From contig JBAXTU010000026.1 of NCBI GenBank assembly GCA_037130015.1, forward strand, positions 1-11,285: DNA of 11,285 nucleotides. Reading direction: 5' to 3'. This stretch comes from JBAXTU01 sp037130015 (GTDB lineage: Bacteria > Patescibacteriota > Patescibacteriia > 2-01-FULL-39-33). Below are positions 1 through 6,142 of the stretch, in pieces; position 1 is the stretch's first letter; every line of letters starts with the position of its first letter. A model generated the notes under the pieces. It was not told the DNA's origin and did not search any database. It saw only the letters and a list, made by a program, of their open reading frames with translations. The position numbers and the translations under genes are program-made.

Positions 1-241
1 GCTCGCTACTAGCACTGCAAATATAGCCCATGGGCTTATTGAGCGCCAAATATATTTTTTCAGTTTGTAATTTTAAAATCTTTTTTTGATATTCAATTTT
101 ATCTTCATATTCATCAATCTGTGTTCCCAACTCAGTGACAATCTTGCCGTTCACTTTTATTTGCCCATCATCAATGAGCTCATCAGCTTTGCGCCGAGAA
201 GCCACTCCAGAGAGAGCTAAAAATTTATTAAGACGCATCAT
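1..241 (-). CDS. RsuA/RluB-family rRNA pseudouridine synthase, N-terminal part (runs off left edge)
   Basis: My translation of the minus strand from 241 gives an N-terminal S4 RNA-binding domain: it starts MMRLNKFLALSGVASRRKAD and continues with IDDGQIKVNGKIV (residues about 2-48). After a short charged stretch comes YLALNKPMGYICS (about 65-77), which matches the K-P-x-G strand that opens the catalytic domain of RsuA/RluB/RluE-type synthases. These enzymes isomerise one uridine in rRNA to pseudouridine during ribosome assembly. The catalytic aspartate lies outside the window, so activity and target (16S or 23S) cannot be told. Two ATGs in tandem (239-241 and 236-238) are both possible starts. 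The first lies 2 nt after the stop of the GT2 gene, so this is the fourth and last visible gene of the polysaccharide operon. No SD is visible. The family call is firm; the exact subfamily is not. Confidence 0.88.
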   Translation of the reverse strand, partial: MMRLNKFLALSGVASRRKADELIDDGQIKVNGKIVTELGTQIDEYEDKIEYQKKILKLQTEKIYLALNKPMGYICSASSE

Positions 242-243
242 GA

Positions 244-927
244 TTATAAATGATGTTTAATTTTTATAATCTCCATAGCTTTTTCATATTTATCTTTAGT
301 CTTGGTTTTTACAAATGACAATTTATAAACAAAACTTGGCAACCAAGAACTCATGGTGCCACCAGAGACGGCGCGAAACAGCACTTCATCCACCCAAATG
401 CCAGTATGGCCTTGCTTCAACATGGTTAGCCACAAATCCCAATCTTGAAATTTTTTAAGCGTCACATCAAAGCCCGGAAAATGCTCACGTCTAATGAGCG
501 CCGAAGTATGGATATAAGGCATTTGTTTTAATTTTTCAGAGTCAAATTTCCACAACTTAAATTTTTTCCAACCAAATATAAACGAACTATACGAATATGA
601 AATGTTTGGATTTTTTTCCAAAGCGAAAAGCAATTTTTCCATCATGCTAGGCTTGGCAATAATATCTGCATCCAAAAAAATCACATATTCCCCGGTGCTT
701 TCTTTGAAGCCGTTATTTCTGGCTATGGGTGCGCCTTGATTTTCTTGTTTAATGTATTTTATTTTTTCTAACCATGGCTTAATAACATTATCCAAATCAT
801 CCTTGGAGCCATCATTAATAACAATCACTTCAAAATCTTTAAACGTCTGCTTAAATATACTAGTCAAACATTGATCAATGGTTTTGGCGCAATTGTAGGC
901 CGGAATTATGATGGAAATTTTTGGCAT
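244..927 (-). CDS. Family 2 glycosyltransferase (GT-A fold), 227 aa
   Basis: The protein begins with the typical GT2 strand PKISIIIPAYNCAKTI, followed by the nucleotide-binding VIVINDGSKDD (residues about 35-44) and the R-N-x-G segment (70-73). The metal/UDP-sugar DxD motif is LDADI (D86-D88). QDWDLWLTML (161-170) matches the E/QDxD region that carries the catalytic base in this family. Such enzymes move a sugar from an NDP-sugar to a lipid-linked or growing glycan at the inner face of the membrane. At 227 residues this is essentially the catalytic domain alone, with no transmembrane segments, so it is probably soluble or peripheral. It starts 4 nt after the GT4 stop and ends 2 nt before the pseudouridine synthase, which supports one transcript. 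Donor and acceptor sugars cannot be inferred. No SD is visible before the ATG at 925-927. Confidence 0.93.
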   Translation of the reverse strand: MPKISIIIPAYNCAKTIDQCLTSIFKQTFKDFEVIVINDGSKDDLDNVIKPWLEKIKYIKQENQGAPIARNNGFKESTGEYVIFLDADIIAKPSMMEKLLFALEKNPNISYSYSSFIFGWKKFKLWKFDSEKLKQMPYIHTSALIRREHFPGFDVTLKKFQDWDLWLTMLKQGHTGIWVDEVLFRAVSGGTMSSWLPSFVYKLSFVKTKTKDKYEKAMEIIKIKHHL

Positions 928-931
928 GTAT

Positions 932-2044
932 TTATGATAAGATGTTTTTTATTTTTTCAACTTGAATTTTCCAATCAAATTCTTTTTGGGCGCGTGCTTT
1001 GCCAGCCTCAGAATATTTTTGCCATAAATCCGTATCACTTAGTATTTCATAAATAGCCTCAACAGTGCCGGAAATGTTTTCAGGATCAACTAGTTTACCA
1101 ACATGCCCATCTGGTACGGCCTCAGCGCTACCACCGAATTTTGACGCCACCACGGGCGTACCAGTGGCCTGAGCTTCTAAATATGAGATACCAAAACCCT
1201 CGGGCTTGGCTGAGACTGTGACAAACAAATGAGCAGCTTGAAAATAAAAAGCCTTATCCGCACTACCGGTTTCCACTTTATCTATTAATTTAATTTTATC
1301 TGTCAAATCCAATTGGCCTATCAGATTATGCAAAGCTTCTTTTTCCGGACCTTCGCCCACGATCAAATATTTTAAATTCGGCAATTTTTCCAGCAGTGTT
1401 GGCATCATATTAATAATAGCTTCATAGCGTTTTTCAGCAACTAGTCGCCCTAAGCTCAACATAACTATGTCATTGGCGCCAATTCCCAGCGCTTCTTTTC
1501 TTTTAGCCATGTCAGGAATTGACTGATTAAGCTCGTCAAAATTTATGCCCGGATAAATTACTTTTATTTTTTGTTTGTCGCCGGTTATTTTTTCAATTTC
1601 TCCTGCCAAAAAATTACTATTGGCAATAATAGTATTAACGCCTTTGTACATTTCTTTGAAAGCTTTATTCTGCAAAAAATTATTTTGAGCTTGAAGTACA
1701 TCCGTGCCATGAGCAAAAACAAAATACGGCAACTTTTGATAGCGTCCCAAAATACTTAAATTATGAAAATGTCCAAAAACTAAATTTTCAATCTTTTGAA
1801 TCTGACAAATATCATTGATTTCTTTTTTTAGATGCCACCAACGCGGACTTATTTTTCCGCCAAAAAAATTACTGCGGTAAACCGGAAATAATTGGCTCAA
1901 ATCATAATCTTTTTCATTTTGTTCCTCTTGAGCTAAAACCACTAATTTATCCGTATCTAGCAATTTACACAAATTAAAATAATAATTTTCAATACCGCCA
2001 ATGGCTGGAGGAAAAAAATTAGTCACCAGCAATGTTTTCTTCAT
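932..2044 (-). CDS. Family 4 glycosyltransferase (GT-B fold), 370 aa
   Basis: The protein opens with a GT-B Rossmann strand and the glycine loop FPPAIGGIENY (residues 11-21). AHGTD (111-115) supplies the usual His after the first domain. The C-terminal nucleotide-sugar domain has SLGRLVAEKR (197-206, R200 and K205 contacting the donor phosphates) and the E-x7-E motif from E282 to E290 in PEGFGISYLE. The sequence then continues GTPVVASKFGGSAEAV. Length and motif order are normal for retaining GT4 enzymes (Glycos_transf_1 type), which transfer hexoses or related sugars in cell-envelope polysaccharide assembly. The ATG at 2042-2044 lies inside the 3' end of the flippase gene (26 nt overlap). The start is well supported because MKKTLLVTNFFPP is the normal N-terminal strand. 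No SD precedes it, so translational coupling is likely. Exact sugar specificity is unknown. Confidence 0.94.
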   Translation of the reverse strand: MKKTLLVTNFFPPAIGGIENYYFNLCKLLDTDKLVVLAQEEQNEKDYDLSQLFPVYRSNFFGGKISPRWWHLKKEINDICQIQKIENLVFGHFHNLSILGRYQKLPYFVFAHGTDVLQAQNNFLQNKAFKEMYKGVNTIIANSNFLAGEIEKITGDKQKIKVIYPGINFDELNQSIPDMAKRKEALGIGANDIVMLSLGRLVAEKRYEAIINMMPTLLEKLPNLKYLIVGEGPEKEALHNLIGQLDLTDKIKLIDKVETGSADKAFYFQAAHLFVTVSAKPEGFGISYLEAQATGTPVVASKFGGSAEAVPDGHVGKLVDPENISGTVEAIYEILSDTDLWQKYSEAGKARAQKEFDWKIQVEKIKNILS

Positions 2045-3497
2045 ATTTTTCTAAGTTAGATTTTTTATTTAAAAATTCTTTCGCAAAACCCTTAATGGAT
2101 GTAATAGAATATAAGCCCAGCGCATAAGCCACCAAAAAATAAACTAACACTCCTAGCACTACTGCCGTAATAAAGTGCACTTTGTCTTTTATTAAATCAA
2201 CTGCGCCCCACATAATTATGCAAGCCAAAAATATTTTGGCCATAGAAATAAACAAAAACTTTTTGTTGTAATTAATAATTTGTCCAGCCACTATAATTCC
2301 CAAAATGAATAATAATAAATAACTGAAAAAATTAGCATAAGCCGAACCAACGTAACTAAATATCGGAATTAAAAATAAATTAGCCAAAAAACTAAAGGTT
2401 GCCACGATGCCCAAATTGATAGTGTGGCGTCTTTGACGATCGCAGGCATTGAGTAAGGCGCCAATTGGAAAACAAAGAAAAACCAACAGCAGTGCAGCCA
2501 TAAGTATTTGTAATGGCAAAACAGAATCTGCATATTGAGCACCAAAAATCGGCACAATGGCCTTATCAGCAATAGAGATAACGCCAAACGAAAGTGGCGC
2601 GGCCAAAAACATTAACCAGTACATTGATTTAACGAATAAGTCTGACAGTTTTTCTCGTTCATGGGCAAAATAATTGGAAAAAGCCGGATAAATGGCAGCC
2701 GAAAAAGCCATGGCCACAAACTGCAAAGCAAAAGCCGCCCTAAAAGCCACAGAATAAATACCCACCGCCCTATCACCGGCCATCTTAGAAAGTAAAACCA
2801 CATCAATTGAAGAAAAAATTCTGGAAAAAATTCCAGCAATAGCAAAAGGCAAAGATAAAAGCAATAACTGCCTGGTCAATGGCCAGTCAAACAGGGCATG
2901 AACACGCACGCCGAATTTTTTTTGTAAATTAAAAACAGACCAAATAAAATTTGACAAGCTTCCTAGTAAATAAACAGCCATAAGTGGAATCAAACCCAGG
3001 TGCATAAATATTACTACCACGCCAATGGCGAGCACTATTATTTGATTCAAAATCACGCCAATACTTTCATAAAATAAATTTTGATGTCCGCGAATAGCTC
3101 CATAAAAACTAAGTGAAAAAGAATCAAGAAGCATTACCAAGCCAGAAACATAAACCAAATTCTTGGTGAGTTCAGAATAACCCATAATATTAACAAGAAC
3201 AATTACAAGCGCATAAATAAAAAACGAAGCCGCAATTTTGAAACCAACAGTGGCAGCCAGGTATTTTTCGGCTTTATTTTTGTCTTTGGCCGTTTCTCTA
3301 ATTATTATCTGTGTCAGGCCCAAATCCAAAAACATGGCAAAAATAGTGGTGAAACTCAAAGCAAAGGTGAATTTACCCTGATCTTCCACACCAATAAATC
3401 GCGCCACCAAAATAAAATAAACAAAAGACAAGGCCTTTTGTCCGGCCAGAGCCATGGTATAAAAAGTGGTATTTTTGGCTAAATTTCTGCTATTCAT
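2019..3497 (-). CDS. Polysaccharide flippase, Wzx / MATE-like (MOP superfamily), 492 aa
   Basis: This is a very hydrophobic protein with about 12-14 predicted membrane helices. Its N-terminus (NLAKNTTFYTMALAGQKALS) and the following ARFIGVEDQGKFTFALSF are characteristic of polysaccharide biosynthesis proteins (Polysacc_synt / RfbX-Wzx type): the short basic start, then the helix ending in G-x-x-x-x-G-x-F/Y. Wzx proteins move undecaprenyl-linked oligosaccharide across the cytoplasmic membrane. The length fits the family (about 420-500 aa). It is the first gene of the operon with the two glycosyltransferases, which supports an envelope glycan role over drug/Na+ export. The start at 3495-3497 is only about 10 nt from a TATAAT box, so the message could be leaderless. 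The C-terminal tail is charged (NKKSNLEKYEENIAGD) and overlaps the next gene. The lipid-linked substrate cannot be named from sequence. Confidence 0.92.
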   Translation of the reverse strand: MNSRNLAKNTTFYTMALAGQKALSFVYFILVARFIGVEDQGKFTFALSFTTIFAMFLDLGLTQIIIRETAKDKNKAEKYLAATVGFKIAASFFIYALVIVLVNIMGYSELTKNLVYVSGLVMLLDSFSLSFYGAIRGHQNLFYESIGVILNQIIVLAIGVVVIFMHLGLIPLMAVYLLGSLSNFIWSVFNLQKKFGVRVHALFDWPLTRQLLLLSLPFAIAGIFSRIFSSIDVVLLSKMAGDRAVGIYSVAFRAAFALQFVAMAFSAAIYPAFSNYFAHEREKLSDLFVKSMYWLMFLAAPLSFGVISIADKAIVPIFGAQYADSVLPLQILMAALLLVFLCFPIGALLNACDRQRRHTINLGIVATFSFLANLFLIPIFSYVGSAYANFFSYLLLFILGIIVAGQIINYNKKFLFISMAKIFLACIIMWGAVDLIKDKVHFITAVVLGVLVYFLVAYALGLYSITSIKGFAKEFLNKKSNLEKYEENIAGD

Positions 3498-3506
3498 AAC
3501 ACAATT

Positions 3507-3512
3507 ATTATA
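3507..3512 (-). promoter_or_regulatory. -10 box of the flippase/glycosyltransferase operon
   Basis: The minus strand reads TATAAT, a perfect -10 consensus. No good -35 is present at 16-18 nt; the best-placed hexamer is only T-rich. A start site about 7 nt downstream would fall near 3500, leaving about 0-3 nt before the ATG at 3497. The call is inferred from position and consensus alone. Confidence 0.55.
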
Positions 3513-3555
3513 GCTTATTTAAGAAAATAAAAAAAGTCCACCAATATTGCTTTTA

Positions 3556-3584
3556 TTGACTTTTAATGGTCTACATTGTAAACT
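3556..3584 (+). promoter_or_regulatory. Promoter of the VOC gene
   Basis: TTGACT (3556-3561, 5/6 match to the -35 consensus) and TAAACT (3579-3584, 4/6 match to -10) are separated by 17 nt. The predicted transcript starts near 3591, about 33 nt before the GTG. It is divergent from the flippase promoter. The -35 overlaps one arm of a 7-bp inverted repeat (3532-3538 and 3558-3564). Confidence 0.6.
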
Positions 3585-3610
3585 AAATTTACACTATTAC
3601 CCCCCCAAGA

Positions 3611-3618
3611 AAGGAGGA
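3611..3618 (+). promoter_or_regulatory. Strong Shine-Dalgarno site that fixes the GTG start of the VOC gene
   Basis: AAGGAGGA lies 5 nt before the GTG at 3624-3626 and is nearly a full anti-SD complement. It is much stronger than anything before the flippase, GT, LctP, TspO or ATPase starts, and it supports GTG as the start codon. Confidence 0.85.
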
Positions 3619-3623
3619 ACAAA

Positions 3624-4001
3624 GTGATAACAGGTTTAGCATTTTTGGAAATTGTGGTCAAAAATTTTGACCAAGCATTGAAGTGGTACACTGAGAATTT
3701 GGGCCTCATCGTCTTTGGCGAGATAGAATCTTGTGAAGACGGACATTGGTGCCGATTTAAAACCAATGATGGCTGTAACAGCGTTGCTCTTTGGCAACCA
3801 AATTGGGTACCAAATCCACAGAAGGAACATCCTTATTTTATGCCGGTCTTAGCGGTTACTAATCTGTATGCCATGGTCAACGATTTGAAACGAAAAGGAG
3901 TCGTCTTCACAGAAGGCATTAGAGAAAGACCGAGCTACAGCATCACAACTCTTGTTGATTTGGAAGGCAATCAGCTACAACTGCAGGAAACAAAGAAGTA
4001 A
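3624..4001 (+). CDS. VOC-superfamily (glyoxalase/bleomycin-resistance fold) protein, 125 aa
   Basis: The protein is a single pair of beta-alpha-beta-beta-beta modules. It starts with FLEIVVKNFDQALKWYTENLG (residues 7-27, the usual E-I-x-V-x-D/N-x-x-x-A-x-x-W/F-Y-x-x-x-L-G pattern) and ends with LVDLEGNQLQLQE, the family's D-x-x-G-N-x-x-E-L terminal strand. Members include glyoxalase I, fosfomycin/bleomycin resistance proteins and extradiol dioxygenases, so the fold does not name the reaction. The usual His of the first strand is F7 here, although E9 could be the metal ligand as in EI.V-type members. The usual terminal Glu is Q119. Metal use is therefore uncertain. GTG start with a strong SD. 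It is the only plus-strand gene in the left 10 kb, is flanked by minus-strand operons, and is about 43% GC against about one third in sampled neighbouring genes. It may be a recently acquired cassette; no mobile element is visible. Confidence 0.9.
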   Translation: MITGLAFLEIVVKNFDQALKWYTENLGLIVFGEIESCEDGHWCRFKTNDGCNSVALWQPNWVPNPQKEHPYFMPVLAVTNLYAMVNDLKRKGVVFTEGIRERPSYSITTLVDLEGNQLQLQETKK

Positions 4002-4030
4002 TCATGAGCACATTTTGTGCAAACAAAAAA

Positions 4031-4065
4031 CAAAACGCAAGCAATACTACCTGCTTGCGCTTTTT
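4031..4065. terminator. Bidirectional intrinsic terminator between convergent genes
   Basis: CGCAAGCA (4036-4043) pairs perfectly with TGCTTGCG (4052-4059) around an 8-nt loop. On the plus strand it is followed by C and TTTTT, ending the VOC transcript. On the minus strand it is followed by TTTTG and a further T run, ending the TspO-LctP transcript, whose stop is at 4082. Confidence 0.88.
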
Positions 4066-4081
4066 ATTTTTACTATTTTTC

Positions 4082-5569
4082 TTAAAACGAAATAAATACT
4101 CCGATAATTCCCAATAAAAACAAATAAATCAAACAAGGCACAATCACACCCCTTAACACATGCCTTTCATTGTTTTTTAAACCAACCACAGCCTCAGCCG
4201 ATAAAATATCAGCTAAAGCAATCATATTGCCTGCGGCGGCACCTACAACAGATAAGGCTAAAATCTTACTGACATCAAAATTCATGGCCGTTGAAGCTAT
4301 GGAAATAAAATTACCGAACATAATATTGGAAATAGTAGCACTGCCAGTGACAAAACTGCCAAAAGCGCCAATAAATGGCGCCACAAAAGGCAATAAAATA
4401 TTTTCAAAATTTTTCGCGATCAAGGCAATAGATGATGGCAAGCCAGAAGTGTTTTGTCCTGAGCTGGTCATGAGTTGCACCATAGCCGACATGCAAACAA
4501 TTACTAAAAATGGCTCCACGGTTCTTTTAATGGCCACCTGCACTGAATCAATCATAATAGCTTTTTTAACTCTCCAGACAACCGCTAAAATAATTCCCGT
4601 GGCCATAAAAGACAAACCAGGATTGAATAAATTTATTTTGTGATTTATGCCAAATGGGATAATAAAACTTAAGTTCCCAAAAATTATTTTTCCCGCAATT
4701 AATAAAATAATCAAAAGTACATAAGGCGTAAAAACTTTGAATGGCCCGATAATATTTTTTGGTTTGGTTGCGGTTTTTAAACGACGCACCTTTGAGGGCA
4801 TAAAAATGCCAAAACGAGCTGTTAATAAAATTAAAGCAAGGCCCACTACTGCGCCTAAAATTGAAGGAAACTCTTGTCCAATAAAAACCGCAGCAATAGA
4901 TGGCAAGACAAAAGCCACGCCAGACCAAATAGCAAAAGGCAGAGCTTCAAAAAATTGTTTTTTAGAATCCTTTTTTCCTTTCACTAAAAAATAAAGTATA
5001 AAAATAGGCACTAAAAGCCCTACACAATTAATCCAAGCGGAAATGAGTGGTACTGAAGCCACATTAAGTCCGGCAAAACCCACGCGAATAGGCGTGCCGG
5101 CTGCGCCAAAAACTACTGAAGCGCTATTGCCTAGAAGTGCCACAATAACCGCTGAAATTGGTGACAAACCCAAACCGATTAATAATGGAGCCACTACTGC
5201 AGCTGGTGTGCCAAAACCAGCCGTACCTTCCAAAAAATTTTCAAAAAACCAGGCTAGAATTATGACTTGAACACGATAATCCTTAGAAACGGTTTCTAAA
5301 TAATACGACAAACTGTCTATAATTTTAAGATCACGAAGAATCTCCAAAAAGAATATGGCGCCTAGAATAATAACAAAAATATCCCAAGCAATAAAAAATC
5401 CCTTGGCACAAGAAATAAACAATGGTTGGGGCAAAATTTTCCAAAAACACAAAACTAACAGAACAGTCAGTCCCAAAGCAAAAACACTGGATTTTAATAA
5501 TGACTGCTTTTTATACAGCAACAAGAAAGTAAATAAGATTAGTGGTAGAATGGAAAAAAAAGTTGGCAT
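4082..5569 (-). CDS. L-lactate permease (LctP/LldP) family transporter, 495 aa
   Basis: This is a polytopic membrane protein with the family signature ENFLEGTAGFGTPAAVVAP (residues about 110-128 from the start chosen here), matching the FLEGAAGFG block of E. coli LldP. A later TGSATISNIMFGNF segment matches LldP's TGSDTSSNALF. The family couples lactate or glycolate movement to protons; in a fermenting cell it could work as an exporter. The reading frame stays open to an ATG at 5683, but those 38 extra codons lie inside the 3' end of the TspO gene. The ATG at 5567-5569 comes 7 nt after the TspO stop and begins MPTFFSILPLILFTF, which aligns with the first LldP helix, so I start there. LldP's GKMISPQSI segment reads GNMIALADIL here, so lactate specificity is not certain. 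It is cotranscribed with TspO. No SD is visible. Confidence 0.88.
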   Translation of the reverse strand: MPTFFSILPLILFTFLLLYKKQSLLKSSVFALGLTVLLVLCFWKILPQPLFISCAKGFFIAWDIFVIILGAIFFLEILRDLKIIDSLSYYLETVSKDYRVQVIILAWFFENFLEGTAGFGTPAAVVAPLLIGLGLSPISAVIVALLGNSASVVFGAAGTPIRVGFAGLNVASVPLISAWINCVGLLVPIFILYFLVKGKKDSKKQFFEALPFAIWSGVAFVLPSIAAVFIGQEFPSILGAVVGLALILLTARFGIFMPSKVRRLKTATKPKNIIGPFKVFTPYVLLIILLIAGKIIFGNLSFIIPFGINHKINLFNPGLSFMATGIILAVVWRVKKAIMIDSVQVAIKRTVEPFLVIVCMSAMVQLMTSSGQNTSGLPSSIALIAKNFENILLPFVAPFIGAFGSFVTGSATISNIMFGNFISIASTAMNFDVSKILALSVVGAAAGNMIALADILSAEAVVGLKNNERHVLRGVIVPCLIYLFLLGIIGVFISF

Positions 5570-5576
5570 GCTGGGA

Positions 5577-6047
5577 TTATTTATTAAGTAACCAAAAACT
5601 AATAGTGAGATAAGAAGCAAAAGATACCCAAAGCAAATATGGCACCAAAAGCCATGAAGCATTTTTTGATATTTTTTTGGCAATAACTATCAAAGTAAAA
5701 ATTGAAATTGCCAAAGCGATGATTTCTATTACAGACCAAAATAACAAATGCAAACTAAAAAATAAAACAGACCATAAAACATTCAAAATCATTTGCACAG
5801 CAAAAAATATAAAATATTCACGTTTTAATTTCTGATTTGATTTGTTAGTCCAAACTAAAAACAAACTAATACCCATCAAGACAAAAAGCGTGGTCCAGAC
5901 CGGGGCAAAAATCCAATTTGGCGGTGACAAAAATGGACGGCCAAGACTGGCATACCAAGTAGTGATGTTTGGCGTAGTGAAAGCCGAACCAACAAAACCA
6001 GCTAACAATGGAATAGCAATAGCTACTATGAGCTTGATTGTTTTCAT
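5577..6047 (-). CDS. tspO: TspO/MBR family membrane protein, 156 aa
   Basis: The protein has five hydrophobic helices and the usual length for TspO (about 155-165 aa). Diagnostic segments are WYASLGRPFLSPPNWIFAPV (31-50, the W-Y-x-x-L-x-x-P...PP-x-W...P-V-W loop), QMILNVLWSVLFF (85-97) and LLVPYLLWVSFASYLT (133-148, the P-Y-x-x-W-x-x-F/Y-A motif), ending in SFWLLN. Bacterial TspO and the mitochondrial translocator protein bind porphyrins and sterol-like ligands. Their physiological role is disputed (porphyrin handling, stress signalling). It is the first gene of a two-gene unit with the lactate-permease homologue, reading from an extended -10 promoter about 20 nt upstream. No SD precedes the ATG at 6045-6047. 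The family call is firm; the cellular role is unknown. Confidence 0.93.
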   Translation of the reverse strand: MKTIKLIVAIAIPLLAGFVGSAFTTPNITTWYASLGRPFLSPPNWIFAPVWTTLFVLMGISLFLVWTNKSNQKLKREYFIFFAVQMILNVLWSVLFFSLHLLFWSVIEIIALAISIFTLIVIAKKISKNASWLLVPYLLWVSFASYLTISFWLLNK

Positions 6048-6074
6048 AAATAAAATTAATTTTTAGATATTTTA

Positions 6075-6083
6075 ATTATAACA
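6075..6083 (-). promoter_or_regulatory. Extended -10 promoter of the tspO-lctP unit
   Basis: The minus strand reads TGTTATAAT: a perfect TATAAT (6075-6080) with the TG of an extended -10 one base upstream. The hexamer at -35 is poor (TTATTT), which extended -10 promoters tolerate. The predicted 5' leader is about 20 nt and AT-only. Confidence 0.7.
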
Positions 6084-6091
6084 TATTTTTT

Positions 6092-6133
6092 TATAAAAAA
6101 TAAAAAGGCACTTTTTAATAATAGTGCCTTTTT
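6092..6133 (-). terminator. Intrinsic terminator after the P-type ATPase gene
   Basis: An 11-bp perfect stem pairs 6102-6112 with 6123-6133 (core GGCACT / AGTGCC flanked by A5/T5), with a 10-nt loop. It starts 10 nt past the ATPase stop, and the minus strand continues into a T-rich tract. It also insulates the downstream tspO promoter. Confidence 0.88.
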
Positions 6134-6142
6134 ATTTAAATT

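Noticed and set aside
3600..3618. C7 run pairing with the SD (GGAGG) as a translational switch for the VOC gene
   Set aside because: The pairing needs a C-A mismatch in the middle and a loop of only a few bases, and there is no alternative structure.
4170..5591. Long plus-strand open frames opposite the lactate permease (about 75-157 codons)
   Set aside because: They are Lys/Pro/Ala-rich antisense shadows of a membrane-protein gene with no SD, promoter or domain pattern.
5570..5683. A 38-codon N-terminal extension of the lactate-permease frame back to an ATG at 5683
   Set aside because: It lies inside the TspO coding sequence, which is clearly real there. The ATG at 5569 sits 7 nt past the TspO stop and aligns with the first helix of LldP.
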